A DNA stretch of 39,379 nucleotides from Opitutia bacterium (GCA_016187925.1 JACPIS010000044.1:1-39379); one strand, 5' to 3'. Shown: positions 10,601 to 17,892, counted from the first letter of the stretch. Notes: a model not told the origin generated them from the letters alone. Program-made: numbers and translations.

Positions 10601-12158
10601 CGGGAGTGCGGCCCACCTCCCAGTGCAGCAGCGCATGGAGCGTCTCGCCGGCCTTGTTGACATAGCTCGTCTCCAGCGCGAGCCGGTCGGTGCCCTCCCA
10701 CAGGGCGGCGAGTTCCTCGATGAAATGCACGTAGCCCTGCTCGGTCATGATCGCCGGCAGCCCCCGGTCCATCTCCTCGACGGACCTGAAGCCGTTGCGG
10801 GCGAGCGTAAGCCGGTTCGCGGCGATCACGCGCTTCAGCCGGTGCAGCTCGCGCACCAGTTGCGGGCGCGCCCGCAGGTGCGCCCGCAGGTCGGTCACGC
10901 CCTCGGCGCGGAGCCGTTCGAGCTCGGGCTCGAGCGCGAGGTAGCTCTCGACCACGATGGGGGCCGGGGCGAGGTCGAAGATTTCGTACTGCCGGCGCTG
11001 CGCCTCCTGCAACTCGCGGGTCCGGCGCGCGATCAGGCGTTGCAACCGCCGGTTGGCCAGCACCGCGAGCACGGCCACCGCCACGGCGATCGCGAGCCCC
11101 CAGAGCAGCCAGTGCACGACATCCTTGAAGCGCTCGGCCCACGGCACCGGCGGTTCGTAAAGCATGCCGTCCAGGCGCGCGAGACTGCCTTGCGGTTGAT
11201 AGAGATTGACGCCCTCGCCCATGCGCCGCCAGCGGCCGGGATTGATGCGGCCGAGCTCCACGAGGTCGGCATTGATCAACAGGCTCACCTGCCCCGCCTC
11301 GTATTTCATCGCCTCGCGGTCCAGGCCGGACCGGCGCGAGGCGGCGGAGGCGGCGGGGTGATGCTCCAATATCCAGTCGATGAGCTCGTCCGGATGGCGC
11401 AAGGCGTACGCCCAGCCGCGCAGGAGCGCGGCCCGCATGCGCGCGACCCGGTCGGGCGTCGCCGCAAGCACGCGCTCGCTCGTGAACAGGCAGTCGCCGT
11501 AGAAATCCACGCCGTAGTCCAGCGGCCGGATCACCCGCACGGCCACGCCTTCGCGCGCCATGATATAGGGCGCATCGATGACGAAGGCGCTCATCGCGTC
11601 GGCGGTGCCGCTCGTGAGCTCGTTCACGGACCACTCGTTCGGCACGATGGTGATGTGATCGAAGCCCACGCCCTCGCGCTCGAGCATCAGGCGGATTTCC
11701 GAGCCGAGCGAGGTCTGGTCGAGCGCGACGCGCCGGCCGATGAGATCGTGCGGGGAATTGAGATTGTCCGCCGCCCGCGTCAGCAACACCTGCGGTGAAT
11801 GCTGCATGATGGCGGCCACGACCACGGGCCCCTGCCCCGCGAGCCGGCTGGCGATCAACTGCGGACCCTGCGAAATGCCGAAGTCGGCCCGGCCTTCCTC
11901 GACCTCCCGGAGCGCCGAGTGTATTTGCTGCGTCGTCGGGCGCACGTCCACCTCCAGCCCCGCCTCCCGGAAATAGCCCTTGGCCTCGGCGGCATAGATG
12001 CCCGCGAACTGGAACTGGTGCGTGTAGGGCAGCTGCAGCACCACCTTCTCCAGGTTTTCCGCTCCCCCGGCCGGGCCCGTCCAAGCCAGCAACGCCGCGA
12101 AGCCGCCCAGCCGGGCGGCAAACCGCAGTATCAGGGTGTGTCGCGCGGGGTAGCTCAT
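7632..12158 (-). CDS. Hybrid sensor histidine kinase with NMT1/THI5-like periplasmic domain and five PAS domains
   Basis: 1508-aa membrane hybrid kinase, much longer than typical. Order from the ATG at 12158 (a TTG at 12182 adds only 8 residues): signal peptide 1-31; NMT1/THI5-like substrate-binding domain about 36-330 (LQLPYTHQFQFAGIYAAEAK); transmembrane helix about 347-370; short coiled coil; PAS domains starting near 393, 551, 714, 874 and 1005; HisKA with phospho-acceptor H1145 in GGIAHDFNN; HATPase_c with NLVINSVQAMP, DTGVGI and GSGLGLATV; and a C-terminal receiver with phospho-acceptor D1432 in VLMDLTVPGG. The first three PAS units share an inserted GVTDL-x-A(Y/H)L segment. The THI5-like domain suggests sensing of a small periplasmic ligand such as a pyrimidine or thiamine precursor (inference). 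No response regulator or transporter gene adjoins it, so its output partner is unknown. Confidence 0.92.
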   Translation of the reverse strand: MSYPARHTLILRFAARLGGFAALLAWTGPAGGAENLEKVVLQLPYTHQFQFAGIYAAEAKGYFREAGLEVDVRPTTQQIHSALREVEEGRADFGISQGPQLIASRLAGQGPVVVAAIMQHSPQVLLTRAADNLNSPHDLIGRRVALDQTSLGSEIRLMLEREGVGFDHITIVPNEWSVNELTSGTADAMSAFVIDAPYIMAREGVAVRVIRPLDYGVDFYGDCLFTSERVLAATPDRVARMRAALLRGWAYALRHPDELIDWILEHHPAASAASRRSGLDREAMKYEAGQVSLLINADLVELGRINPGRWRRMGEGVNLYQPQGSLARLDGMLYEPPVPWAERFKDVVHWLLWGLAIAVAVAVLAVLANRRLQRLIARRTRELQEAQRRQYEIFDLAPAPIVVESYLALEPELERLRAEGVTDLRAHLRARPQLVRELHRLKRVIAANRLTLARNGFRSVEEMDRGLPAIMTEQGYVHFIEELAALWEGTDRLALETSYVNKAGETLHALLHWEVGRTPEGRRDLANVRLVFTEITALRKTEQALRENEARFRLFFEQSPLAIVEYDYAPALKWFRQLRQEGVTDLTAYLAADPAREEFALQQMPVVDINEAAVRLVGGRSKREVVENLARIYTDEIRRVRLGNIVHAWQGEYFSEGEFKIHRIDGSLRTMWYRWRLVRLGDGTADSSRTQTVMVDITEQRAAEQARLESEARYRELFDLSPVPLVEFDYQALGERFAELRAAGVTDLRAYLAGHPPEAAEMARLPPLTEVNQAALRAFGAENREALIAHVPRLFTEEFMASRVELVHELWENRESTEGEVTLRLLTGELRRFHYSWRMPLKDGRLTFRRSLTALVDITEQKNAVQALQESEDRYRRLFETTPNPMYIFDAETLRFVMVNEAAVERYGYTREEFAARTVLDIRPPDEAARLSTAMQEYRAHPAPPEDSFAAGVWRHCRKDGTIMLVEVFTHSLVFNGRTCVLVLPFDMTAKLAAEHALRESETRYRELFENAAGGVYRSTVAGRFLAVNPAMAQLLGCATVGELMDYANERALGTLYVQPRRREDFLAAVKATDRLDNFESEVRRRDGSTVWISENVRVVRAATGQVQYFEGFVADITARRRLEAEMTRASKLEAVGILAGGIAHDFNNILTVVLGNVTLAEMDTDPDTSLRHMLDDAKRATLRARDLTQQLLTFAKGGDPVRAAVALPELLRESAGFALHGAKARAEFALAPDLWAANADKGQVGQVVQNLVINSVQAMPQGGVVKITANNALLPAAGSGVPLPAGRYVHLTVADTGVGIAADHLAKIFDPYFTTKQQGSGLGLATVYSIVKKHQGHIEVESRLGEGTAFHIWIPAAHEAQAEPPVHPPVAASLRARVLFMDDEEPIRNMVGLFLRRLGVECEEAADGAEAVEKYRAAGAAGRRFDVVLMDLTVPGGMGGREALEHLKKLDPGVRAIVSSGYSRDPVLANYRAHGFCGILPKPYGLEQLRHVLREVLTPRPDEDRVS

Positions 12159-12298
12159 GCGCAGGGTAATCGCTCTAGACAATAACCGCTCCGGGGCATG
12201 TCGAGCCGCAATCCCATTTCAACCCGCATCATTTGCGCGGTGCCGTTCCCCGTGCGAAGTGACTGGCGCCCGCGGGCCTCCGCGCTAGGTTGCGCGCC

Positions 12299-12805
12299 AT
12301 GACCCTCTCCATCCGCCCGGCCACCCGCGCCGATGTCCCGCTCATCTGTGAATTCATCCGCGGCCTCGCCGAATACGAGAAGCTGCTCCACGAATGCGAA
12401 GCCACCGACGAACAGCTCGCCCGCACGCTCTTCCCCGCCGACGGCGCCGAGGGTCAAGGCGCCGGCGGTGCGGCGCCGGCGGCCCACGTCGTCATCGGCG
12501 AGATCGACGGCACGCCGGCCGGGTTCGCGCTGTATTTTTTCAACTACTCCACCTTCCTCGCGAAGCCCGGCCTCTATCTCGAAGATCTGTTCGTGCTGCC
12601 CGCGCACCGCGGCTCCGGCCTCGGCAAGGCGCTGCTGCTGCACCTCGCGAAAATCGCCAACGCGCGCGGCTGCGGCCGCATGGAGTGGTCGGTGCTCGAC
12701 TGGAACCAGCCCGCGATCGGCTTCTACCGGAAAATCGGCGCCGTGCCCCTGAACGAGTGGACCGTCCAGCGGCTCACCGGTCCGGCCCTCGCCCAATACG
12801 CCTGA
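12299..12805 (+). CDS. GNAT acetyltransferase, spermidine/diamine N-acetyltransferase-like
   Basis: 168-aa GNAT-fold enzyme that transfers acetyl from acetyl-CoA to an amine. It strongly resembles the SSAT (spermidine/spermine acetyltransferase) branch: FALYFFNYSTFLAKPGLYLE, the acetyl-CoA-binding VLPAHRGSGLGKALL, and LDWNQPAIGFYRKIGA are all typical, whereas general GNATs differ at the YFFNYST and DWN segments. The ATG at 12299 is chosen over a TTG at 12290. A Gly/Ala-rich insert (about residues 47-62) between the first helices is somewhat longer than usual. The real substrate could be polyamines, thialysine or another small amine. Confidence 0.88.
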   Translation: MTLSIRPATRADVPLICEFIRGLAEYEKLLHECEATDEQLARTLFPADGAEGQGAGGAAPAAHVVIGEIDGTPAGFALYFFNYSTFLAKPGLYLEDLFVLPAHRGSGLGKALLLHLAKIANARGCGRMEWSVLDWNQPAIGFYRKIGAVPLNEWTVQRLTGPALAQYA

Positions 12806-12886
12806 AGCGCGCGCCGCGCTGTGCCGCCGGTCCGGCGCACGCATTGCCCCTGCCCCCGCCCTCCCGATCCCTGCTAAGCTGCGCGC

Positions 12887-13687
12887 ATGAAATTTCCTCT
12901 CTACTGGGTCGATGCGTTCACACCCACGGTCTTCGCCGGCAACCCCGCGGCCGTGGTGCCGCTCACGGCTTGGCCGGACGACCGCGTGATGCAGCAGATC
13001 GCCTTCGAGAACGGCCTGGCCGAGACGGCGTTCTTCGTGCGCACGGGGCCCGACCGCTTCCACCTGCGCTGGTTCACACCGGAGCTCGAGATGGACCTCT
13101 GCGGCCACGCCACGCTCGCCAGCGCCTTCGTGGTGTTCACCCAGATCGGCCAGACCGGCGACCGCCTCGTGTTCGACTCGCGCAGCGGCCCGCTCATCAT
13201 CACGCGCCGGCCCGACGCGCGCCTGGAGCTCGATTTCCCCGCGCGCCCGCCCGCGCCCGTGCCGGCCACCGAGATCCCGCCCACGCTACTGCCCGGGCTC
13301 GGCGGCGCCGCGCCGACGTGGATCGGCCGGTCGCGCGATTACCTCTGCGTCTATCCGACCGCCGCGGACGTGCTGGCGATCAAGCCCGACTTCACCGAGC
13401 TCAACCAGATCGACGTCATCGGCATCATCGTCACCGCGCCGGGCACGGACGGCGTGGACTTCGTCTCGCGCTTCTTCGCGCCAAACTGCGGTGTGCCCGA
13501 GGATCCCGTCACCGGCTCGTCCCACTGCACGCTCGTGCCCTACTGGGCCGGACGCCTCGGCAAGACCCAGCTGCGCGCGCGGCAGGTCTCCCCGCGGGGC
13601 GGTGAGCTGCTCTGCCGCCTCGCGGGCGACCGCGTCGCGATGGCGGGGCACGCCGCCCTCTATCTGCGCGGCGAGATCGAGCTGTAG
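12887..13687 (+). CDS. PhzF family isomerase/epimerase-like protein
   Basis: 266-aa protein of the PhzF/diaminopimelate-epimerase-like fold. Recognised by the N-terminal YWVDAFTPTVFAGNPAAVV, the catalytic Glu46 in ENGLAETAFF (equivalent to the general acid/base Glu of PhzF), the EMDLCGHATLAS motif and the second-half EDPVTGSSHCTLVPYWAGRLGK. Most bacterial members outside phenazine clusters have unknown substrates; nothing nearby suggests phenazine production. Length and ends are normal. It is followed by a strong terminator, so it is probably transcribed alone or with the upstream GNAT gene (81-bp gap). Confidence 0.92.
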   Translation: MKFPLYWVDAFTPTVFAGNPAAVVPLTAWPDDRVMQQIAFENGLAETAFFVRTGPDRFHLRWFTPELEMDLCGHATLASAFVVFTQIGQTGDRLVFDSRSGPLIITRRPDARLELDFPARPPAPVPATEIPPTLLPGLGGAAPTWIGRSRDYLCVYPTAADVLAIKPDFTELNQIDVIGIIVTAPGTDGVDFVSRFFAPNCGVPEDPVTGSSHCTLVPYWAGRLGKTQLRARQVSPRGGELLCRLAGDRVAMAGHAALYLRGEIEL

Positions 13688-13722
13688 TCGTTTTCCCGGC
13701 CTGACACCCCGAAGAATCCCCC

Positions 13723-13749
13723 AAGACGGCCCGCCCGGCCGTCTTTTTT
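13723..13749 (+). terminator. Rho-independent terminator after the PhzF gene
   Basis: Nine-bp stem AAGACGGCC/GGCCGTCTT (13723-13731 and 13737-13745) with a 5-nt loop, running into six T at 13744-13749. It starts 36 bp after the phzF-type stop codon. Confidence 0.88.
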
Positions 13750-13789
13750 CGGTCCGTTTTTCCCGCTTCCGGGAAAATTGTCATGGTCA

Positions 13790-13836
13790 CAGCACACGTT
13801 TAAGGTAACTGTACCGGTGCCAATTAAACTGTGCTG
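13790..13836. promoter_or_regulatory. Candidate MocR operator: inverted repeat upstream of the regulator gene
   Basis: Arms CAGCACACGTTTAA (13790-13803) and TTAAACTGTGCTG (13824-13836) are reverse complements apart from one extra base in the left arm. They are separated by 20 nt that contain the near-palindrome GTACCGGTGC and GGTA-N4-TACC. The site is unusually AT-rich for this genome and lies 54 bp before the start of the MocR gene. A TATAGT at 13864-13869 is a possible -10 element with no convincing -35, which would fit an activator bound upstream. Autoregulation is inferred; MocR regulators often bind next to their own gene. Confidence 0.55.
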
Positions 13837-13889
13837 CCGCTACTGCCCCCCGCCCTGTCCCGGTATAGTCCGCCGCCTTTTTACCCGCC

Positions 13890-15356
13890 ATGATCCAGAC
13901 CGTCGCCGCTCCCAAGCCGCTTTCGCCCGCGAAAGCCGCCGCCCGCCCGCTCTACGCGGAACTGGCTGACTCGCTTCAAAACCTCATCGAGCAAGGCACG
14001 CTTCGCCCCGGTCACCGCGTGCCGTCCGTGCGCACGATGTCGCGCCAGCGCGACGTGAGCATCGCCACGGTGCTGCAGGCTTACACGGTGCTGGAAAATC
14101 GCGGCTACCTGGAAGCCCGGCCGCAATCCGGCTACTACGTCCGCCCGCGCCCGCCGTCCCTCGCGCCCGAGCCGCGCATGGCCAAGGCCATGGCGAAGCC
14201 GTCTTACGTCGGCGTGAACGACCTCACCACCGAGGTCATGGAATACGCGCTGAACCAGAACTACGTGCCCTTCGGCTCAGCCTGTCCGCACCACAGCCTG
14301 TTCCCGAACAAGAAGCTCGCGCGCATCATCGGCTCCGTCGCCCGCCGCGACCCCACCCTCATCGGCCGCGCCGGCATGAACTGGGGCTACGAGCCGCTCA
14401 CGCGCGAGATCGCCCGCCGCTACCTCCAGGCCGGCGTGCCCATCCCGCACGACGAGCTCGTCGTCACCGACGGCTGCACCGAGGCGCTCAACCTCTGCCT
14501 GCGCGCCGTCACGAAGCCCGGTGACACCGTCGCCATCGAGACGCCCGCCTACTTCGGCTTCCTCGAGATCATCCAGAGCCTCAACCTCCGCGCCCTCGAG
14601 ATCCCCACCTCGTCGCGCGAGGGCGTGTGCCTCGACGAGCTGCGCGACGCCATCGAGCAGAACGACGTGAAGGCCGTCATGATCATGCCGAGCTTCCACA
14701 ACCCGCTCGGTTCGCTCATGCCCGACGAGAAGAAGCAGCGCCTCTACAACCTGCTCTGCGAATACGACCTGCCCGTCATCGAGGACGATATCTACGCCGA
14801 CACGCATTTCGGCGACGTGCGCCCGAAGCCCCTCAAGGCGTGGGACCGCGACGGCCGCGTGATGCTCTGCTCGTCGTTCGGCAAGACGCTCGCGCCCGGT
14901 CTGCACGTCGGTTGGACGGCGCCCGGCCGCTACCTCGAGCGCGTCCGCCGCCTCAAGTTCACCAACACGATGGGCACGACCGTCCTGTTGCAGAAGGCGC
15001 TCGCCGAGTTCCTGCGCGACGGCGGCTACGACCACCACCTGCGCTCGCTGCGCCGCGCCTACCACCAGCACCTGCACCTCTTCCTGCAGGGCATGCAGAA
15101 GCATTTCCCCGAGGGCACGCGCTACAGCCGACCGCAGGGCGGCAACTTCATCTGGGTCGAGCTGCCCGCGCGCGTCGACACGCTCAGGCTCCGGCGCGAC
15201 GCGTTGAAGCACAACATCAACACCGCGCCCGGCGTCCTCTTCTCCGTGAAAGACCGCTACCGCAACTGCCTCCGCATGAGCTGCAGCCTGCCGTGGTCCG
15301 ACGAGATCGAGGCCGCGCTCCGCACGCTCGGTGAGCTCATCAAACAGCAGCTCTGA
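13890..15356 (+). CDS. MocR-type transcriptional regulator (GntR helix-turn-helix fused to PLP aminotransferase domain)
   Basis: 488-aa regulator. The N-terminal winged helix-turn-helix of the GntR type is at about residues 20-90 (YAELADSLQNLIEQGTLRPG, then RVPSVRTMSRQRDVSIATVL). The C-terminal fold type I aminotransferase domain keeps TDGCTEALNL, PSFHNPLGS, EDDIYAD and the PLP-binding lysine K332 in SSFGKTLAPG. MocR proteins use PLP or PLP-amino-acid adducts as signals. The target is unknown; the closest genes are the cupin/DJ-1/EamA set downstream, so control of an amino-acid or small-metabolite exporter is plausible (inference). A candidate operator lies at 13790-13836. The fully conserved lysine suggests that PLP binding is intact. 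Confidence 0.92.
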   Translation: MIQTVAAPKPLSPAKAAARPLYAELADSLQNLIEQGTLRPGHRVPSVRTMSRQRDVSIATVLQAYTVLENRGYLEARPQSGYYVRPRPPSLAPEPRMAKAMAKPSYVGVNDLTTEVMEYALNQNYVPFGSACPHHSLFPNKKLARIIGSVARRDPTLIGRAGMNWGYEPLTREIARRYLQAGVPIPHDELVVTDGCTEALNLCLRAVTKPGDTVAIETPAYFGFLEIIQSLNLRALEIPTSSREGVCLDELRDAIEQNDVKAVMIMPSFHNPLGSLMPDEKKQRLYNLLCEYDLPVIEDDIYADTHFGDVRPKPLKAWDRDGRVMLCSSFGKTLAPGLHVGWTAPGRYLERVRRLKFTNTMGTTVLLQKALAEFLRDGGYDHHLRSLRRAYHQHLHLFLQGMQKHFPEGTRYSRPQGGNFIWVELPARVDTLRLRRDALKHNINTAPGVLFSVKDRYRNCLRMSCSLPWSDEIEAALRTLGELIKQQL

Positions 15357-15385
15357 CGCGACGGCGATCTTCCACGCCGTTCTCC

Positions 15386-15413
15386 CGCGGCTGGCCGAAC
15401 GGCCAGTTCCGCG
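15386..15413 (+). other. Intergenic hairpin between MocR and cupin genes
   Basis: CGCGG-CTGGCC-gaac-GGCCAG-tt-CCGCG forms an 11-bp interrupted stem with a 4-nt loop and a 2-nt bulge. No T-run follows, so it is not a standard intrinsic terminator; it may be a transcript-processing or partial terminator structure, or have no function. Confidence 0.35.
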
Positions 15414-15441
15414 CCGGGGACTCCTCGTCCAGACTCCGTCC

Positions 15442-15783
15442 ATGAAAGCCACCGTCGCCGCAATGCTCGCGCGCCTGCCCGGCCCGGCCACCGCCCGGTG
15501 GCCGCAAGGCGAGCCCTTCGCCGTCGCGCTGAAGCACGGCTCGATGAGCGTAGAACTCTATGCTCCGCGCGGACGCGACCGGCAGACGCCGCACACACGC
15601 GACGAGCTCTACTTCGTCGTCTCCGGCCGCGGCGAGTTCGTGCACGGCGGCCGGCGCGACCCGTTCGGCCCCGGCGATACTTTCTTCGTCCCCGCGCGGC
15701 AGGAGCACCGCTTCGAGAACTTCACCGCCGACTTTGCCGCGTGGGTTGTTTTCTACGGACCCGAGGGAGGCGAGCAGTCATGA
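15442..15783 (+). CDS. Cupin-domain protein
   Basis: 113-aa single-domain cupin with the two metal-site motifs in recognisable form: QTPHTRDELYFVVSGRGEF (motif 1, with His and Glu ligands) and FGPGDTFFVPARQEHRFENF (motif 2, with His). Small cupins of this type bind a metal and may be enzymes or ligand-binding proteins; no substrate can be assigned. The ATG at 15442 is chosen because the in-frame sequence upstream reads through the intergenic hairpin. Its stop overlaps the next start (ATGA at 15780-15783), so it is translationally coupled to the DJ-1/PfpI gene. Confidence 0.82.
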   Translation: MKATVAAMLARLPGPATARWPQGEPFAVALKHGSMSVELYAPRGRDRQTPHTRDELYFVVSGRGEFVHGGRRDPFGPGDTFFVPARQEHRFENFTADFAAWVVFYGPEGGEQS

Positions 15784-16382
15784 AACGCCACGTCGCCATC
15801 CTGGTCTTCGACGAGGTCGAGGTGCTCGACTTCGCCGGGCCGTTCGAAGTCTTCGCCGTCACCGACGAACTGCGCGGCTACCACACCTTCAACACCTACA
15901 CGGTGGCGGAGCTGCCCGGCACGGTGCGCGCCCGCAACGGCCTGAAGATCATGCCGGCCTACACGCTCGAGACGGCGCCCGCCCCGCACCTCCTCGTCGT
16001 GCCCGGCGGCGCCGGCACCCGCGCGCTGTTGAAAAAACCCTCCGTGCTCGACTGGGTGCGCCAGCGCGCGGCCGGAGCGGAGCACATCGTCTCCGTCTGC
16101 ACCGGCTCGCTCGTGCTCGGTGCCGCCGGCCTGCTCGACGGCCTGCCGGCCACCACGCATTACGAAAACTTCGCCGAGCTCCGCCACATCGCTCCGCGCG
16201 CCGAGGTGGTCCAGGACCGCCGCTTCCTCGACAATGGCAAGGTGCTCACCTCCGCGGGCATTGCCGCCGGCATCGACGTGTCGTTGCACCTCGTGGCGAA
16301 GCTGCTGGGCGTCGAAACTGCGCAGGCCACCGCCCGCTATATGGAATACCACTGGCGCAACGACGCCGGCCAAACCCGCTGA
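15780..16382 (+). CDS. DJ-1/PfpI family protein (class I glutamine-amidotransferase-like)
   Basis: 200-aa protein of the DJ-1/PfpI superfamily, in the group that includes isonitrile hydratase and the sensor domain of some AraC regulators. The start HVAILVFDEVEVLDFAGPFE, LLVVPGGAGTRAL and the nucleophile elbow VCTGSLVLGAAGLL with the conserved cysteine are clear, as is the later TTHYENFAEL. There is no AraC DNA-binding domain, so it is a stand-alone enzyme-like protein. The reaction is uncertain: an isonitrile-hydratase-like hydrolase or a chaperone/deglycase role are both possible. It overlaps the cupin gene by 4 nt and is followed after 8 nt by an EamA exporter. Confidence 0.87.
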   Translation: MKRHVAILVFDEVEVLDFAGPFEVFAVTDELRGYHTFNTYTVAELPGTVRARNGLKIMPAYTLETAPAPHLLVVPGGAGTRALLKKPSVLDWVRQRAAGAEHIVSVCTGSLVLGAAGLLDGLPATTHYENFAELRHIAPRAEVVQDRRFLDNGKVLTSAGIAAGIDVSLHLVAKLLGVETAQATARYMEYHWRNDAGQTR

Positions 16383-16390
16383 ATCTTTTC

Positions 16391-17380
16391 ATGTCCGCCC
16401 ACTCCGCCACCGCCACGCGCGCCCAGTTCATCGGCGCCTTCACCGCGATCTACCTCGTCTGGGGCTCCACCTATCTCGCGATCCGCATCGCGGTCGAGAC
16501 GTTGCCGCCGTTCCTCATGGCCGGCTCGCGCTTCGCCGTGTCCGGCGCGCTGCTCTACGGGTTCCTGTGGTTCACCAAGCGCATCAAGCCCACGGCGCGT
16601 CAGTGGCGGGACAACGCCATCGTCGGCGGTTTCCTCATGCTCGGCGGCAACGGCCTCGTGTGCTGGGCCGAGCAGACCGTGCCCTCCAGCATCGCCACGC
16701 TCGTCATCTCCATCGGGCCGCTCGTCGTCGTGCTGCTCGACTGGGCGGTGCTCGTCTGGGGCAAGGACGAGAAGCGCGGCGCGCGGCCCAACGCCGCCAC
16801 CTTCACCGGACTCGCCCTCGGTTTTGCGGGCCTCGTCCTGCTCGTCGGCCCCGGCATCATGCACGGCACCGGCGGCCTGGCGCCCATTCCCGTCGGCGCG
16901 CTCGCGCTCGCCAGTGCGCTCTGGAGCGCCGGCTCGCTCTACGGCCGCTACTCGCAGCAACCGGCCGAACCTTTCACCGCCTCCGCCATCCAGATGCTCA
17001 CCGGCAGCCTGTGGCTGTTCGCCGCCAGCTTCTTGGCCCACGAGCCCGCGCGCCTGCATGCGGCCGACCTCACGGTGCGCGCCCTCAGCGCGTGGGCCTA
17101 CCTCACGCTGGTCGGCTCGCTCGTGGGTTTCACGGCCTTCGTCTGGCTCATGAAGCACAGCACGCCCGCGCGCGTCTACACCTACACCTACGTGAACCCG
17201 ATCGTCGCCGTGTTCCTCGGCTGGCTGATCCTGCACGAGGAGGTTAACTCCCGCATCTTCACCGCCGCAGCCGTGATCGTCGCCGGCGTCGCCATCATCA
17301 CGATGGCCAAGACCCGCAAGACGTCCGCACCGGCTTCCGCTCCGGTCGCCACCCCGCAACCCGCCGGCGGCAGCCGCTGA
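16391..17380 (+). CDS. EamA/DMT family exporter (YedA/RhaT-like)
   Basis: 329-aa integral inner-membrane protein with about ten hydrophobic segments and the duplicated EamA arrangement. The first repeat has YLVWGSTYLAIRIAVETLPP, GSRFAVSGALLYG and GGNGLVCWAEQTVPSSIATL; the second has ALASALWSAGSLYGRYSQ, GSLVGFTAFVWLMKHSTPA and YVNPIVAVFLGWLILHE. These match YedA-type drug/metabolite transporters that export amino acids or other small metabolites. The C-terminus is a hydrophilic Ala/Pro tail. The start is the ATG 8 nt after the DJ-1 gene stop. It probably exports a compound handled by the cupin and DJ-1 proteins, possibly under MocR control; the substrate is unknown. Confidence 0.9.
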   Translation: MSAHSATATRAQFIGAFTAIYLVWGSTYLAIRIAVETLPPFLMAGSRFAVSGALLYGFLWFTKRIKPTARQWRDNAIVGGFLMLGGNGLVCWAEQTVPSSIATLVISIGPLVVVLLDWAVLVWGKDEKRGARPNAATFTGLALGFAGLVLLVGPGIMHGTGGLAPIPVGALALASALWSAGSLYGRYSQQPAEPFTASAIQMLTGSLWLFAASFLAHEPARLHAADLTVRALSAWAYLTLVGSLVGFTAFVWLMKHSTPARVYTYTYVNPIVAVFLGWLILHEEVNSRIFTAAAVIVAGVAIITMAKTRKTSAPASAPVATPQPAGGSR

Positions 17381-17473
17381 GCCCGGCACGCCGCACGCGG
17401 ACCGTCCCGTCGCCCAAGTACCAGCGGACAAGCGGTTCCCGCAGCTGCGCGCAGCAAAAGCCAAGATTTGCCC

Positions 17474-17509
17474 GGCAATAAACGTTGCCCGGAGCACTCG
17501 TATGGTTAT
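17474..17509 (+). promoter_or_regulatory. Conserved promoter/operator of metal module 1
   Basis: Inverted repeat GGCAA-TAAACG-TTGCC (17474-17489), then exactly 15 nt, then GTTAT (17505-17509), 14 nt before the first gene start. The same arrangement with the same spacing occurs at 25826-25861 before the paralogous gene; CTC-N2-AT is also shared in the spacer. It could be a repressor operator at a promoter or the two elements of an ECF sigma promoter (GGCAATAAA with CTCGTA). No match to the MerR/CueR 19-bp-spacer design was found. Pattern seen directly; function inferred. Confidence 0.65.
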
Positions 17510-17523
17510 CCATGCTCCTTAGC

Positions 17524-17892
17524 ATGAAACGCCTCGCCTGGCTTTTCCTCGCCGTCTTCTGCACCGCGCTCGCGCAGGTGCAACCGGTCGAGCCGTTGCT
17601 GCCGCAGGCGAAGGAGCCATGCTGCTGTGAGAGCGACGGCGCGTGCGGCATGCCCGAGTGTGCGCTGCCCCCTGCGTTCACCCAGTCACAAACGACCACA
17701 CTGGAACGCGCCGGCACCGAGCTGCGCCAGGTCGCCCGCCGCGGTGCAGCCCGGCTTCCGCAGGTCACACCCAAGTTTTATTCGTTCGTCACGGAGCAAG
17801 TCGTGGCCACCACGATGCTCCCCGCGTCTGCTTTCGCGACGCCCGCTGCCAGTCCGTCCCTGTTCCGGCTGCACTGCAGCTTCTTGATCTGA
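17524..17892 (+). CDS. Small exported cysteine-rich protein, copy 1 (unknown family, probable metal binding)
   Basis: 122-aa protein that I do not recognise. It begins with a signal peptide (MKRLAWLFLAVFCTALAQ). The mature N-terminus carries a cysteine cluster: C33-C34-C35, C41 and C46 (KEPCCCESDGACGMPEC). The C-terminal half contains an amphipathic stretch (LRQVARRGAARLPQVTPKF), the invariant TPKFYSFVTE and ends in HCSFLI with a further Cys. The paralog at 25874 keeps all of these features, which fixes the start at 17524 rather than in-frame codons at 17485 or 17512. It is the first gene of metal module 1. A role as periplasmic or membrane-attached copper/silver binding protein is inferred from the cysteines and context only. 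Confidence 0.8.
   Translation: MKRLAWLFLAVFCTALAQVQPVEPLLPQAKEPCCCESDGACGMPECALPPAFTQSQTTTLERAGTELRQVARRGAARLPQVTPKFYSFVTEQVVATTMLPASAFATPAASPSLFRLHCSFLI

Noticed and set aside
9171-11798. An 875-codon open frame on the plus strand opposite the hybrid kinase
   Set aside because: It is a mirror of a clearly conserved kinase in GC-rich DNA; its translation is low-complexity His/Arg/Val/Gly-rich with no recognisable domain.
17474-17509. MerR/CueR-type operator at the metal promoters
   Set aside because: No dyad between properly spaced -35 and -10 hexamers with a 19-20 bp spacer, and no MerR-family gene in the window.
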